Assembly (NCBI GenBank): GCA_030657355.1
Contig: CP131056.1
Location: 3,058,501-3,122,500 of the forward strand
Direction: 5' to 3'
DNA length: 64,000 nt
Source of the DNA: Radicibacter daui
Lineage (GTDB): Bacteria; Pseudomonadota; Alphaproteobacteria; Radicibacterales; Radicibacteraceae
Shown: piece after piece, positions 1 through 8,766 of the stretch
How the letters are laid out: every line of letters begins with the position of its first letter
Position numbering within the stretch: position 1 is the stretch's first letter
The notes under the pieces: generated by a model
Databases searched by the model: none
What the model was told of the DNA's origin: nothing
Seen by the model: only the letters and a program-made list of their open reading frames with translations
Program-made: the position numbers and the translations under genes

Positions 1-83
1 GGCCCGGCAACGTCGAGCAGCAGCGTTCGTGGCGGCACCACCACGAAGACGGGGATCACTTTCTGCTGCGTCAGCTCACTCAT
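1..83 (-). CDS. GlxA-like AraC-family regulator, N-terminus only
   Basis: Only the first 27 residues lie in the window; the gene runs off the left edge. It starts at the ATG at 83-81, which overlaps the stop of the upstream cysteine hydrolase as ATGA. The visible end, with a hydrophobic strand followed by RTLLLDVAG, matches the N-terminal DJ-1/PfpI-like domain of GlxA-type regulators, which normally carry a C-terminal AraC helix-turn-helix. Pairing of a GlxA-type regulator with an isochorismatase-fold hydrolase is common. The family call rests on a short segment and the context, so it is tentative. Confidence 0.6.
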   Translation of the reverse strand, partial: MSELTQQKVIPVFVVVPPRTLLLDVAG

Positions 84-643
84 GCCGCCTCGCGCTGCCC
101 TTCTCCGGCAAGAGCCTCTTCCACCGTGGCGATGCGGGCAAAGCGACCGGCAAGTACCAGCTCGGTGCGGGCACGGATCTCCGCGGGGCTCCACACGCGG
201 CCCGAAACATCGGTCATCGGGAAGGTCAACGTAGCTTCACCGACATAATCGACAAGGTACCCGAGGTCACTGGCGTGGCGAGTGGTCGTCTCGCAGCACT
301 GCTCGGTGCGGATGCCGGAGATGATGACGCGGCGGATGCCGTTCTGCGTCAACCAGACATCAAGCCCGCTGCCGACAAGCGCGCTGTGGCGACGTTTGTA
401 GAACACGGCGTCCGCCGCGAGTTTCAGCGGTTGAAGCGGCACGACAAAGCCTGACCCCAGCGAAAACACGCCCGTCTCCTCGACATGGAAGATCTGGACA
501 ATCGGGATGCCCGCCGCACGGGCACCATCGATCAGGGCCTGCTGGCGCTCGATATAGCCCGGCAGCGGCGTTTCCTCGAAATAGGGCCGGTGACGAAAGG
601 ATTCCTGGGCATCGATTACGATAAGGGCGGTATCAGCGGACAT
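80..643 (-). CDS. Isochorismatase-family cysteine hydrolase
   Basis: This 187-residue protein has the isochorismatase/nicotinamidase fold. The N-terminal strand ALIVIDAQ supplies the catalytic Asp11, a Lys lies in the FYKRRHSAL region, and the nucleophile is in GIRTEQCCETTTRHA. Members hydrolyse amides or vinyl ethers (nicotinamide, N-carbamoyl compounds, isochorismate); the substrate here cannot be told from sequence. It is cytoplasmic, with no signal peptide. The start has GGAG 9-12 nt upstream. Its stop overlaps the start of a GlxA-like regulator gene as ATGA, so the two are translationally coupled and the regulator probably controls this gene. Confidence 0.85.
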   Translation of the reverse strand: MSADTALIVIDAQESFRHRPYFEETPLPGYIERQQALIDGARAAGIPIVQIFHVEETGVFSLGSGFVVPLQPLKLAADAVFYKRRHSALVGSGLDVWLTQNGIRRVIISGIRTEQCCETTTRHASDLGYLVDYVGEATLTFPMTDVSGRVWSPAEIRARTELVLAGRFARIATVEEALAGEGQREAA

Positions 644-654
644 TTCAGGTCACT

Positions 655-671
655 CCGTATGAAGGATACGG
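655..671. promoter_or_regulatory. Inverted repeat over the hydrolase ribosome-binding region
   Basis: CCGTAT-N5-ATACGG is a perfect 6-bp inverted repeat beginning 12 bp upstream of the cysteine hydrolase start; its proximal arm is next to the GGAG ribosome-binding site. It could be the operator of the coupled GlxA-type regulator or a small RNA hairpin. Only the symmetry and position are seen; function is inferred. Confidence 0.35.
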
Positions 672-751
672 ACACCATGATACTAGCGTTATCTTGTGCC
701 GAAATGCACGCGCCGGACAGATAGCGGACACTTCACGCCAAAATCATCTCA

Positions 752-783
752 ACCCTTCCCCCCGCTGGTGCGCAGGGAAGGGA
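752..783. repeat. Intergenic palindromic repeat (type CCTTCCCC / GGGGAAGG)
   Basis: The element has CCCTTCC and GGAAGGG arms around GCTGGTGCGC, in the 174-bp gap between sulP and the cysteine hydrolase. Two close relatives lie at 9222-9250 and 9370-9399 downstream of tuf. It may act as a 3' stabiliser or weak terminator for sulP, but there is no clear T-run. Confidence 0.5.
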
Positions 784-817
784 AAAACGTTCTGGCCGAC
801 CCGCAGTGGCTGCCCGG

Positions 818-2545
818 TCAGGACTTCGGCGGGCATTCAGTAAAGATGCATGTCTTGCAGCCGGCACAGATATCGGGGTCAAGCTGGCCCGGTACGATCG
901 CCGCAATCGCGTCATGCCGGTGGCTGTAGATATTCTCGTCCTTCAAAGCCTCAACCACCCCGTACTGCTTCATCTTGTCCAGGAGCGGGGTGTAGCGCGA
1001 GGTCAGGTGCAATCGCCCTCCCCTTGCGCGGCGGCGACGGCTTTCCTCGATCAACAGCTCCGCTCCGGCAAGGTCGAGCTGCCCGATGCCGGTAAGCTTG
1101 AGCAAAAGATGCTTCTGTCCAGGCCGCTCGCGCTCGATCCGCCGGAGGGTCTGGCGTAGCTTTTCGACGACGCCGAAATAGAGTGGCCCGTTGAGCCGGG
1201 CGAACAGCAGCTGCGGACATTCCGGGCTGCCGTGGCGCACATTATGAAAGGAATGGTTGGGGCGGTTTTGGTCGGGAACCGTCAGCTCAAGCTCGGCATT
1301 GATCGATTCATTGAGGAAAAGGGCGAGACTGAGAAAGACCCCCGCAAAAACCGAAAACTCCAGCCCGACAGCGAGTGCCGCGACGAAGGTGACAAGAAAG
1401 GTAAGGGCTTCGCGCCGCGATTGCCGCGCCAATCGATAAAACGCGACGAAATCGATCTGGCGCCAGGCGATCAGGATGATGACGGCCGCCATTGCCGGAA
1501 TGGGCAGGGCACTGAACAGGGGCGCGGCCAGAAACAGGATCGCGATCAATGCCAGTGAGGCAAAGACCGCAGCCAACGGCGTACGGGCACCGGCCTCGTG
1601 GTTGACAGCCGTGCGCGTGAGCGAGCCTGCACCCGCATAGGCAGAGAAGAACGGCCCAATCAGGTTCGAAAGCCCCTGCCCGATGATTTCCCGGTTGCCA
1701 TCAAGATTCTCGTCCCGCCGGTGGGCATAGAGCCGCGCCACGGTGACCGACTGGATCAACCCCACAATGGCAATGGCGAGGGCCGGCTGGGCAAAGGACA
1801 TAACGCTGCCTCCCGACACGTCGGGGATCGCAGGCGTCGGGAAAATCGACGGGATCGCCCCGACTGTGCGGGTTCCGAGCCCGAAGCCCCAATTTACCGC
1901 GCCTCCGACGCAGAGGGCCATGAGATAGGCCGGCAGTCCGGGCGCACAAAACCGTATGATCAGCGCCGCTGCGAAGGTCACTGCCGCGACAATAACCGTC
2001 CCCGGCACGGCGTTTGGCAAGGCCGCGACGAACCGTGAGAAAAAGACTGCGGGCGAGCCCAGATGCGGCAAGGCAACGCCCAGCACATCGCCCAGCTGGC
2101 TCATCGCGATCAGGATCGCAGCGCCTGCGCTGAAGCCGGTGATGACCGGCCCCGACACGAAGGTCAGGAACCGCCCGAGACGCGCCAGCCCTATGGCGAG
2201 CTGGATCGCCCCCACCAGCAAGGTCAGCGCCAGCGCCGCGCCGATCCATTCGGCCGAACCGGACACGTATCGTGATGAAAGTGCTGCAAAAATCAGCGCG
2301 GATACCGCTGTTGTCGGGCCCGAAACCACGATGCGGGAAGAACCGCACAAGGCGGCCACCACCGGCGTGATCATCGCCGAATAAAGGCCGTAAGCCGGCG
2401 GCAGGCCGGCGATGGAGGCGAAGGCAATCGCCTGTGGCAATATGATCGCCGCCCCGGTGATCGCAGCAAAAAGATCGCTGCGCAGCGAGCCGGTGTCGAC
2501 CATATGCCACCAGCGCGGCACGCCACGCTCCTTGATCATGCTCAT
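818..2545 (-). CDS. SulP/SLC26-family anion transporter with STAS domain and cysteine tail
   Basis: The protein has about 575 residues, with many hydrophobic segments from ITGAAIILPQAIAFASIAGL onward. The SulP signature region is GLPPAYGLYSAMITPVVAAL, and a C-terminal STAS domain includes LLLKLTGIGQLDLAGAELL. SulP proteins move sulfate, bicarbonate or dicarboxylates across the inner membrane. A longer start at 2599 is possible, but the ATG at 2545 has GGAAG about 10-14 nt upstream and places the first helices normally. The extreme C-terminus carries CAGCKTC followed by a fourth Cys, unusual for the family. It lies 77 bp after the sulfatase on the same strand, so it is probably co-transcribed and handles the released sulfate. 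Confidence 0.9.
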   Translation of the reverse strand: MSMIKERGVPRWWHMVDTGSLRSDLFAAITGAAIILPQAIAFASIAGLPPAYGLYSAMITPVVAALCGSSRIVVSGPTTAVSALIFAALSSRYVSGSAEWIGAALALTLLVGAIQLAIGLARLGRFLTFVSGPVITGFSAGAAILIAMSQLGDVLGVALPHLGSPAVFFSRFVAALPNAVPGTVIVAAVTFAAALIIRFCAPGLPAYLMALCVGGAVNWGFGLGTRTVGAIPSIFPTPAIPDVSGGSVMSFAQPALAIAIVGLIQSVTVARLYAHRRDENLDGNREIIGQGLSNLIGPFFSAYAGAGSLTRTAVNHEAGARTPLAAVFASLALIAILFLAAPLFSALPIPAMAAVIILIAWRQIDFVAFYRLARQSRREALTFLVTFVAALAVGLEFSVFAGVFLSLALFLNESINAELELTVPDQNRPNHSFHNVRHGSPECPQLLFARLNGPLYFGVVEKLRQTLRRIERERPGQKHLLLKLTGIGQLDLAGAELLIEESRRRRARGGRLHLTSRYTPLLDKMKQYGVVEALKDENIYSHRHDAIAAIVPGQLDPDICAGCKTCIFTECPPKS

Positions 2546-2622
2546 TCTCGAATTTCTTCCGTGCCGGGGAATAGAAGTCGCGATGACTTCATGGAGCACG
2601 CAGGCGCTGCCGGAACTTCCGG

Positions 2623-4137
2623 CTAGCCGGCCGCTTCGGGCACGCCGATCAGCTCCAGCCGATCATATGCCTCGCGGGGGGCGTCATTGGCACGCATCTG
2701 ACGCACCATCTTTTCCACCATCTCCCGCTCCCGGGCAGGATCCGCAAGCGGCCGCTCCTGTCCGGGATCGGCAACGAGATCGTAAAGGCGGGTCTCGTTC
2801 TCGATCAGGCATCCGGGGCCGTAGTTGTAATACATCGGCGAGCGTTCAGTGACCGGCACCTTCAACAGCGGAACATTCTTGGTCCAGTCAAACGGTGGAG
2901 CAAGCGTCGCGGCTTGCAGCTCCTGCGTGGAAAAGCGCGAGGTAATATGGGTGGGCATCAAGGTGTACTGGTTGATCTCTTGCCCGGCGATATGAGCGGG
3001 AAAACGGTGATAACTGCGGACCCCGTCCGTCACATTTATCGCCCCGCCGAAATAGCCGAAGATCACGGCCTCCCGCTCGCCCGCCCGCAGCAAGGACTGG
3101 CCCTGCATCTCGACCGGAGCCTCAATCCCCCAGAAATCAAGAAAGGTCGGCGCCAGATCCGTCGTTTGGGTCAACCGGCCCACCCGGCGCGCGCCGGGGT
3201 CGCGTGGATCGTGCAGGAACAGCGGGATATGGACGATTTCCTCGTACATGTTCATCCGGTTCTTGGCCCAGAAGTCATGCTCGCCCAGCAGAAACCCGTG
3301 ATCGGTCGTAACCACGAGCGCCGTATCCTTCCACATATCGTGGGCATCGAACTCGTCGAGCAATCGGCCGAGAAGCTCATCGCACAGTGATACGACGGCA
3401 TAGTAGTTGGCGCGCAGCTCATCCGCCTCTTCCGGCAGATCCTCGACCCGGCCGTAACGCGGCCAATCCAGAACTCCCCCCTTCCAGCCAGTATCGAAAG
3501 GCTCCTTGAACCGGTCAGGCGCATAGAAGGGCTCGTGCGGATCGAAGGTCTCGATCTGGAGCAGCCAGTCATCGGCGTCCCGGTTGGCCTCCAGAAACTC
3601 GAACCCGGCCTGGAAGCACTGAACCGAGGGAAAATCCTTCTCTTCGCGGATATATTCGCGATTGATCAGATGCGCCCTGTGCTTGGGAACATCGTCGATA
3701 AGGCCAAGCTGACTGGCGTGGTATTTCTCGCGCAGGCGTTCCCATGGGGGCTGCACCAGGGCCTTCCAGGGATCGCTTTCCTGTCCGCGGATAAACTCGA
3801 ACGTGTTGTAGCGATTGTGATAGGTCGCCCCGCCATCTTCCCAATAGTGATAGTGGTCGGTAACCAGATGGCTGTGGATACCCCTGGCCTGAAGCAGTTC
3901 GGGGAATGCGTTGTCGAAGGGTTCGAGCGGCCCCCAGGACCGGTGAAGGAAGCTGAGATGCCCGGTCAGCATGTCGCGCCGGGCCGGCATGCAGGGCAGT
4001 GAGCCGACATAGTGCTTGTCAAACACCTGCACACGGAACGCCAGGCGGTCGAAATTCGGCGTCGGCACCCGGGTGCCCCCGTAACATCCAAGCATGTGCC
4101 GGTTCAGGCTATCGAATAAAACGAAAACGGTTTTCAT
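2623..4137 (-). CDS. Cytoplasmic formylglycine-type sulfatase
   Basis: This is a 504-residue alkaline-phosphatase-superfamily sulfatase. The signature CMPAR at residues 49-53 has the Cys that is converted to formylglycine, followed by RDMLTG. The C-terminal metal and substrate motif VVTTDHGFLLGEHDFWAKN is present. The first metal site reads FDSLNR, so the usual second Asp of the DD pair is replaced. No signal peptide is visible, so the enzyme should act in the cytoplasm on an imported sulfate ester. The substrate is unknown; phosphonate monoester hydrolase activity cannot be excluded. The gene is followed by sulP. Its promoter region holds an operator-like element shared with the tct operon. 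Confidence 0.9.
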   Translation of the reverse strand: MKTVFVLFDSLNRHMLGCYGGTRVPTPNFDRLAFRVQVFDKHYVGSLPCMPARRDMLTGHLSFLHRSWGPLEPFDNAFPELLQARGIHSHLVTDHYHYWEDGGATYHNRYNTFEFIRGQESDPWKALVQPPWERLREKYHASQLGLIDDVPKHRAHLINREYIREEKDFPSVQCFQAGFEFLEANRDADDWLLQIETFDPHEPFYAPDRFKEPFDTGWKGGVLDWPRYGRVEDLPEEADELRANYYAVVSLCDELLGRLLDEFDAHDMWKDTALVVTTDHGFLLGEHDFWAKNRMNMYEEIVHIPLFLHDPRDPGARRVGRLTQTTDLAPTFLDFWGIEAPVEMQGQSLLRAGEREAVIFGYFGGAINVTDGVRSYHRFPAHIAGQEINQYTLMPTHITSRFSTQELQAATLAPPFDWTKNVPLLKVPVTERSPMYYNYGPGCLIENETRLYDLVADPGQERPLADPAREREMVEKMVRQMRANDAPREAYDRLELIGVPEAAG

Positions 4138-4151
4138 GAGTGGATCCGATA

Positions 4152-4421
4152 TCAGGCGGCCAGTAATCGGGCGCCGCGCCGGCCGGCGCGCGCCAGGTAA
4201 CGATCCAGGGCATCCCCGGAAACGGGCATGCTGTGCTCATGGCGCGGAGGGCGACAGACCTGCTTATGGGCTGAGCTTCGCTTCCGGACATGATGCAGAC
4301 GGCTGGCGATCCGCCATGTCGCGCCTGCGGGCCGCCCGTTGATCGTGCGATCAATATCGCCCCCCAAAACCCCCGCCGGCGGCCAGTCAGGCAGATCAGG
4401 CACTATAAAAATCGCGCGCAA
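4152..4421 (-). CDS. Candidate leader ORF upstream of the sulfatase
   Basis: This is an 89-codon frame with a TTG start (4421-4419) 7 nt after GAGGGAGG. It ends 14 nt before the sulfatase ATG. A 9-codon ATG ORF in another frame starts at 4425. The product is arginine-rich and resembles no family I know. I list it only because a similarly placed ribosome-binding site and ORF occur in the tctC leader, at the same distance from the shared operator. Without that parallel I would call it spurious; it may be untranslated leader. The 383-bp gap 4138-4520 holds nothing else recognisable except the operator. Confidence 0.2.
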   Translation of the reverse strand: MRAIFIVPDLPDWPPAGVLGGDIDRTINGRPAGATWRIASRLHHVRKRSSAHKQVCRPPRHEHSMPVSGDALDRYLARAGRRGARLLAA

Positions 4422-4470
4422 GCATCGTCCTCCCTCAGGTCTTTAGACGGAGGTTGTCAGTCGATCAGGT

Positions 4471-4516
4471 ATGTGTAAAATTTCTTTAGATTGGAAATTT
4501 GATAACTTTTTGGAAT
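4471..4516. promoter_or_regulatory. Predicted LysR-type operator, copy A
   Basis: A perfect inverted repeat AAATTTC-N9-GAAATTT (4478-4500) is followed by GATAACTTTTTGGAAT (4501-4516). The whole 46-bp stretch matches 8964-9009 upstream of tctC at 38 of 46 positions. It lies at the start of the LysR gene and about 340 bp upstream of the divergent sulfatase, the usual place for LysR autoregulation with activation of the divergent gene. The binding function is inferred from symmetry, conservation and position. Confidence 0.65.
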
Positions 4517-4520
4517 GATT

Positions 4521-5468
4521 ATGGATCGGCAACTTGCCGCCTTCATGGCTGTCGCCAGGCTCGGCAACCTCACCTCGGCAGCACAGCGGCTCAACCTCAC
4601 CCAGCCCGCGCTCACCAAGCGGCTTCTGGCCCTCGAAGAGCGGCTGGGCGTGGTTCTGTTCGATCGCAAACCGCGCGGCATGGAGCTGACGGCGGCGGGA
4701 AGGATTTATCTGCGCCATGCCAATCGCATAGAGCAGGAGTACCGGCAGGCCAGTGAGGAAATTGGCATCCTTGAGAATGCGGGCATGGAGACATTGCGGG
4801 TCGGCGCCGGCCCGCTCTTTCATCTGCGCTATGTGGCCCAGGCCTTTTCGGCAGTCCGAAAGAGTTTTCCGATGCTGCGGCTCGATCTCGTCGCCCGCAA
4901 CAACGCCGAAACGCTCCCCATGCTCGTGGCGGGGGAACTGGATCTCGTCCTCGGCACGGTCGAGCCGCTGGCTTCGGAATATCTGCTGCGCGTGATCCCG
5001 CTGCTCGAGGTAGAGCAGGCCGTCGCTGTGTCCGAAGATATGCCCTGCGCGGACAAGGAGGTGTTATCGCCTTCTGATCTGGCGGAAATGCACTGGGTTG
5101 GCTACAGCCAGGTCACCGGCAGCCGCGAGCTATTGATGCGTTATTTCTCTCAGCACCAGCTCGGCGCCCCGCAGTTTGCCGCGCAGACAACCTCCTTCAC
5201 CGCAGGGCTGCATCTGATCCGGCATTCGAACCTCGCGATGCAGGTGCCGCTTGAGATCAGGCCTGTCGTCAGCGGCGAAGGCTTGCGCGTGTTACCCGTT
5301 TTCCCCTCATTGGGACGGTCGGCCGCCGGCATCTATTTGCGTGAAAGCTCGCAAGGAATCCCGGCGGTTCAGGCAATGAACAGGGAACTGTGCCGGATTA
5401 CCGGCGCGGAAAACGCTGACATCCAGAACGCTTCGCAAAAGCGCCCCAACACTCCGGAACAACGGTAG
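4521..5468 (+). CDS. LysR-family transcriptional regulator
   Basis: The protein has about 315 residues. An N-terminal winged helix-turn-helix includes LGNLTSAAQRLNLTQPALTK, and a periplasmic-binding-like effector domain spans roughly residues 90-300. Two starts are possible: the ATG at 4515, without a spaced ribosome-binding site, or the ATG at 4521, which has GGA 6 nt upstream and the usual MDRQLAAF beginning. I prefer 4521. The gene is divergent from the sulfatase-sulP pair and sits before the convergent tct operon. The same operator-like element occurs upstream of both, so it probably controls both, sensing a substrate or product of the pathway. Confidence 0.9.
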   Translation: MDRQLAAFMAVARLGNLTSAAQRLNLTQPALTKRLLALEERLGVVLFDRKPRGMELTAAGRIYLRHANRIEQEYRQASEEIGILENAGMETLRVGAGPLFHLRYVAQAFSAVRKSFPMLRLDLVARNNAETLPMLVAGELDLVLGTVEPLASEYLLRVIPLLEVEQAVAVSEDMPCADKEVLSPSDLAEMHWVGYSQVTGSRELLMRYFSQHQLGAPQFAAQTTSFTAGLHLIRHSNLAMQVPLEIRPVVSGEGLRVLPVFPSLGRSAAGIYLRESSQGIPAVQAMNRELCRITGAENADIQNASQKRPNTPEQR

Positions 5469-5635
5469 AAGAGCCTGACTTGCGCGGGGCAGCGACAACA
5501 CCCGGCAAGGTTCTTTCCCCTTCCGGCTTGCAGCCATTGCTCCTGCCGACATCGAAGCTGGTATCTTCGGGGATGCCGCCCTCCTACCCACGGCCGGCAC
5601 CCCCGAAATGATGGGTCATGCATTCGCCATGCAGA

Positions 5636-7150
5636 TCAAGTGTTTACCGGCAACGGCTTTGATCGCCGCCCGGCGAAATGCCGGCGCAGGGTAAAGAAAA
5701 ACACACAGAGCAACAGCGCCGCATTGATGAACACCAGGGTCGCGGAAACCGGGCGGTCGATGAAGATCCGGAGCCCGTCATGCGACAGGAGCAGGGCGCG
5801 CCGGACATTGTTCTCCAGAAGCGGGCCAAGGATCACACCGATCACCATCGGGGCCAGCGGATACCCCCCGGCGCGCAATATCAATCCGACGATGCCGAAG
5901 GCGAACATCACCCACAGATCGAAGATCGAACTGCCGACGGCATAGGTTCCGATCGCACACATCAGCAGCACGGTCGGTATCAGGACCAGCTTGCGCAGGC
6001 GCAGCACGTACACAAACAGCGGCGTCAGCAGAATGCCGACGACGAACAGCGCGATATTCGCAAGCATATAGACAAGGAAGATCCCGCCGACGATGTCCGA
6101 GTGCTGGGCAAAGAGAGTGGGGCCTGGAAAAATACCCAGGATCAAGAGCGCGCCGATCAGCACGGCGGTAACCGCATCACCGGGAATTCCAAGCGCGAGG
6201 GTCGGGACCAGTGCCCCCCCGGCCGTCGCGTTGTTGGCGCTCTCCGAGGCGACGATGCCGCCTTCGGCACCTTCTCCGTAACGCTCGTCAGCCCTGGAAA
6301 ATGTCTTGGCCACCGCATAGGCGGTGAAGGACGAGATCACGCCCCCGGCCCCCGGCAACGCGCCGATAAAGGCGCCGATCGAGGAGGAGCGCAGCAGGTT
6401 CGGCCAGTGCCTGAGTACCAGCAGGACGGTACGGAATCCGGGCCGGGCGATTGAAAGCGTCGGCCGGTCCAGCAAGTCATTGCCAGTCAGCAGATTGCTC
6501 ATCTCCGAGATCGCGAAAAGCCCGACCACGATGGCAACGATGTTGAAACCATCGGACATCTCAAAGAGCCCGAATGTGAAACGTTCGGCGGCTGTGAACT
6601 CGTCCGTGCCGGCTGTGGCCAGCAGCAGCCCCGCCGTCCCGGCGATCAGGCCCTTGAGCATGGACTGGTCCGATACGGCGGCAATCGCGGTCAGCCCGGT
6701 AATCGCCAGCAAGGCATATTCAGGCGGCCCAAACCCGGCCGCGAAAGCTGCGATCGACGGCGAAAACAGGATCAGGATCAGACCGCCAAACGCTCCGCCA
6801 AGCGCCGAGGCGGAGATCGCGATGCCAATGGCATCCGCGGCCCGTCCGTTCTGGGCCATCGGGTAACCGTCGAACAGCGTCGCCGCCGCGAGCGGTGTTC
6901 CCGGTATTCGCAGCAGGATGGCCGAGATGGCCCCGCCACACGAGCCGCCGACATAGATGGCGATCAGGAATCCCATCGCCTGCACCGGCGGAAAGGTGAT
7001 GGCGTAAGGCAGCAGAAGGATAATGCCCATCAGCGGCCCCAGCCCCGGCAGGGCACCGACGAAGAGGCCAATGATGAGCCCGGCGCCAACCAGCGCCGCT
7101 GTCGAAAAGCTCGACACAAGCCCCAGCCCGCCCAAAAGCATGTCAAACAT
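5636..7150 (-). CDS. tctA: Tripartite tricarboxylate transporter large membrane subunit TctA
   Basis: This 504-residue polytopic inner-membrane protein is the large subunit of a TTT-family secondary transporter. The N-terminal LFVGALPGLGPLMGIILLLP and the later GALPGAGG repeat are TctA signatures. The ATG at 7150 is preferred over a longer frame to 7234 because it follows the tctB stop by 4 nt and has a GGTGA ribosome-binding site. It works with TctB and the periplasmic TctC to import a carboxylate using the ion gradient. It is the last gene of tctCBA. Confidence 0.95.
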   Translation of the reverse strand: MFDMLLGGLGLVSSFSTAALVGAGLIIGLFVGALPGLGPLMGIILLLPYAITFPPVQAMGFLIAIYVGGSCGGAISAILLRIPGTPLAAATLFDGYPMAQNGRAADAIGIAISASALGGAFGGLILILFSPSIAAFAAGFGPPEYALLAITGLTAIAAVSDQSMLKGLIAGTAGLLLATAGTDEFTAAERFTFGLFEMSDGFNIVAIVVGLFAISEMSNLLTGNDLLDRPTLSIARPGFRTVLLVLRHWPNLLRSSSIGAFIGALPGAGGVISSFTAYAVAKTFSRADERYGEGAEGGIVASESANNATAGGALVPTLALGIPGDAVTAVLIGALLILGIFPGPTLFAQHSDIVGGIFLVYMLANIALFVVGILLTPLFVYVLRLRKLVLIPTVLLMCAIGTYAVGSSIFDLWVMFAFGIVGLILRAGGYPLAPMVIGVILGPLLENNVRRALLLSHDGLRIFIDRPVSATLVFINAALLLCVFFFTLRRHFAGRRSKPLPVNT

Positions 7151-7154
7151 CAGG

Positions 7155-7658
7155 TCACCAGGGAATATTGAGATGGAAGATGCCGCCGGGGAGAACGACG
7201 TCGAGCTGACTTTCGAAGAACCAGGCCAGGCCAAAGGATATTGCGAGGCTGAGCGCGATCATCTGCCACCATTGGCGTGCCCCGCAGACAGCCATTACCG
7301 CAAACAGCATTGGCGCAGAGGTCAGGTGGAAGCCCAGGGGTCCAAGAAGCCCCAGATAGAGCCCGAAGATAGCGATGACCGCCGCAGGGCGAACAAGCTG
7401 GCGCAGCGTGAACCCGTCCGCCGGCACGCGCCGCCGTGCCACGACCTGGACAACAATCTGCAAGGCCACGAGGCCAAGGAGCACCAGCGTCACACCGCGC
7501 GGATAGGCGGCGGCATTGTCATACGGCCCCCCTTCAGCCATGCCCGATGGCCCCAGCACGTCACGAATCTGCTCGAAGACCAACGCCACAAGGACAAGCA
7601 TGAGCGCGACGGCGCACCACCCTGCGGTGCGCCGTCCGATAACAAGCGGACCCGTCAT
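7155..7658 (-). CDS. tctB: Tripartite tricarboxylate transporter small membrane subunit TctB
   Basis: The protein has 167 residues with about four hydrophobic segments, including WCAVALMLVLVALVFEQI near the N-terminus. That is the size and topology of TctB, the small membrane partner of TctA. The ATG at 7658 overlaps the tctC stop as ATGA, so tctB is translationally coupled to tctC; a start at 7688 would lie inside tctC. TctB sequences diverge widely, so the call leans on position between tctC and tctA. Confidence 0.9.
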   Translation of the reverse strand: MTGPLVIGRRTAGWCAVALMLVLVALVFEQIRDVLGPSGMAEGGPYDNAAAYPRGVTLVLLGLVALQIVVQVVARRRVPADGFTLRQLVRPAAVIAIFGLYLGLLGPLGFHLTSAPMLFAVMAVCGARQWWQMIALSLAISFGLAWFFESQLDVVLPGGIFHLNIPW

Positions 7659-8647
7659 TTCAGGGCCTTGAGGGCATCTTCTTCCCACTTGATGGCATCA
7701 GCCATCGTCGAAAGCTGGTCCCGTACACCCGAGACGATCTCGTCATAGTGGGTATGATCCCAGTCCAGCGGCTCGAAGCCCAGGCGCTCGATCCTGGTCC
7801 GTACGTCGGGATCGGCCATCGCCGTGCCCATTGCCGCCCGTAATTTCTCCACGCGCTCGGACGGGGTATTCTTCTTTACCAACCACCAATCCCAGCCCAT
7901 CGGGGCAAGTCCGCTGAGCCCGAGATCTGCATTGATATCGGTGATCGACGGCGCCCCGCCGAATTCTGCCTTGGCGGCCGGCCTGTCGGACAAGACGAGC
8001 CCGATTTTAAGGGCCTCGGGATCCTGCTTGTAGCTACCGACATTGACGAAGGAGAAATCGAGAATTCCGCTTTTGACATCGTTATTGGCTGTCGGCGGCG
8101 AGTCATAAGGAACGTTTTGCGCAACGACCTGGTAGGACTGGAGCATCTTGGCGATCACAAGATGGGGCAGATTGTTGCGCTGGCCGGAGGAGTAACGCAG
8201 CTTGCCGGGATTGTCCTTGCCCCAGGCCATCATCCCTTCAAAGTCCGACCAACGGGTCTCGTCCGTTCGCCAGCCGATTGCGAAAGCATTTGAAGCAGCA
8301 GCGTGCAGCGGGATGAAATCGTCATACTTCCAGTCCGCCTTGCCGAGGATTGGCTGCAGGACCAGCGGCGCAACATAACCATCAATGATCGTATAACCAT
8401 CGGCGGACTTGTTAAGCCCGGTCTGGAACGCCTTGATGCCCCCTGCGCCCGGCGTAGCAAGCACCGTCAACGAAACGCCAAGCGTCTTGCCCATCGCGTC
8501 AGCGATAATCTGGCTGACCGACATCGCAGGACCAGCGCCCGCAGGCAGGATGCTCTCGATCGTCCGTTCCGGATATTCCGCCAGGGCAGGCCCGCTGATC
8601 GCGGCCAAAGCCAGCACGGCGCCGGTGACGATAGTTTTGAAGTTCAT
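7655..8647 (-). CDS. tctC: Tripartite tricarboxylate transporter substrate-binding protein TctC (Bug family)
   Basis: This is a 330-residue Bug-family periplasmic binding protein. A clear signal peptide ends ISGPALA before EYPERTI, and the family's loop near the N-terminus reads ILPAGAGPAMS. It captures the substrate and hands it to TctBA. Bug proteins bind carboxylates and related small acids; the ligand here is unknown. The start has a strong GGGAGGAAACC ribosome-binding site. The transcript probably begins near the operator-like element at 8964-9009, leaving a leader of roughly 300 nt. Linkage to a sulfatase and SulP suggests a sulfated or sulfur-linked carboxylate ligand. Confidence 0.95.
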   Translation of the reverse strand: MNFKTIVTGAVLALAAISGPALAEYPERTIESILPAGAGPAMSVSQIIADAMGKTLGVSLTVLATPGAGGIKAFQTGLNKSADGYTIIDGYVAPLVLQPILGKADWKYDDFIPLHAAASNAFAIGWRTDETRWSDFEGMMAWGKDNPGKLRYSSGQRNNLPHLVIAKMLQSYQVVAQNVPYDSPPTANNDVKSGILDFSFVNVGSYKQDPEALKIGLVLSDRPAAKAEFGGAPSITDINADLGLSGLAPMGWDWWLVKKNTPSERVEKLRAAMGTAMADPDVRTRIERLGFEPLDWDHTHYDEIVSGVRDQLSTMADAIKWEEDALKALK

Positions 8648-8766
8648 GGTTTCCTCCCGTTTATGTTTTTTTTAAACCTGCTCCCTTCCTCTATCCGGGA
8701 AGGTGCAATCCTCTGTTCGAACTCCGGAAATGTGTTGGGGATTGAGGAGAGCGTGAAGTCACCCTG

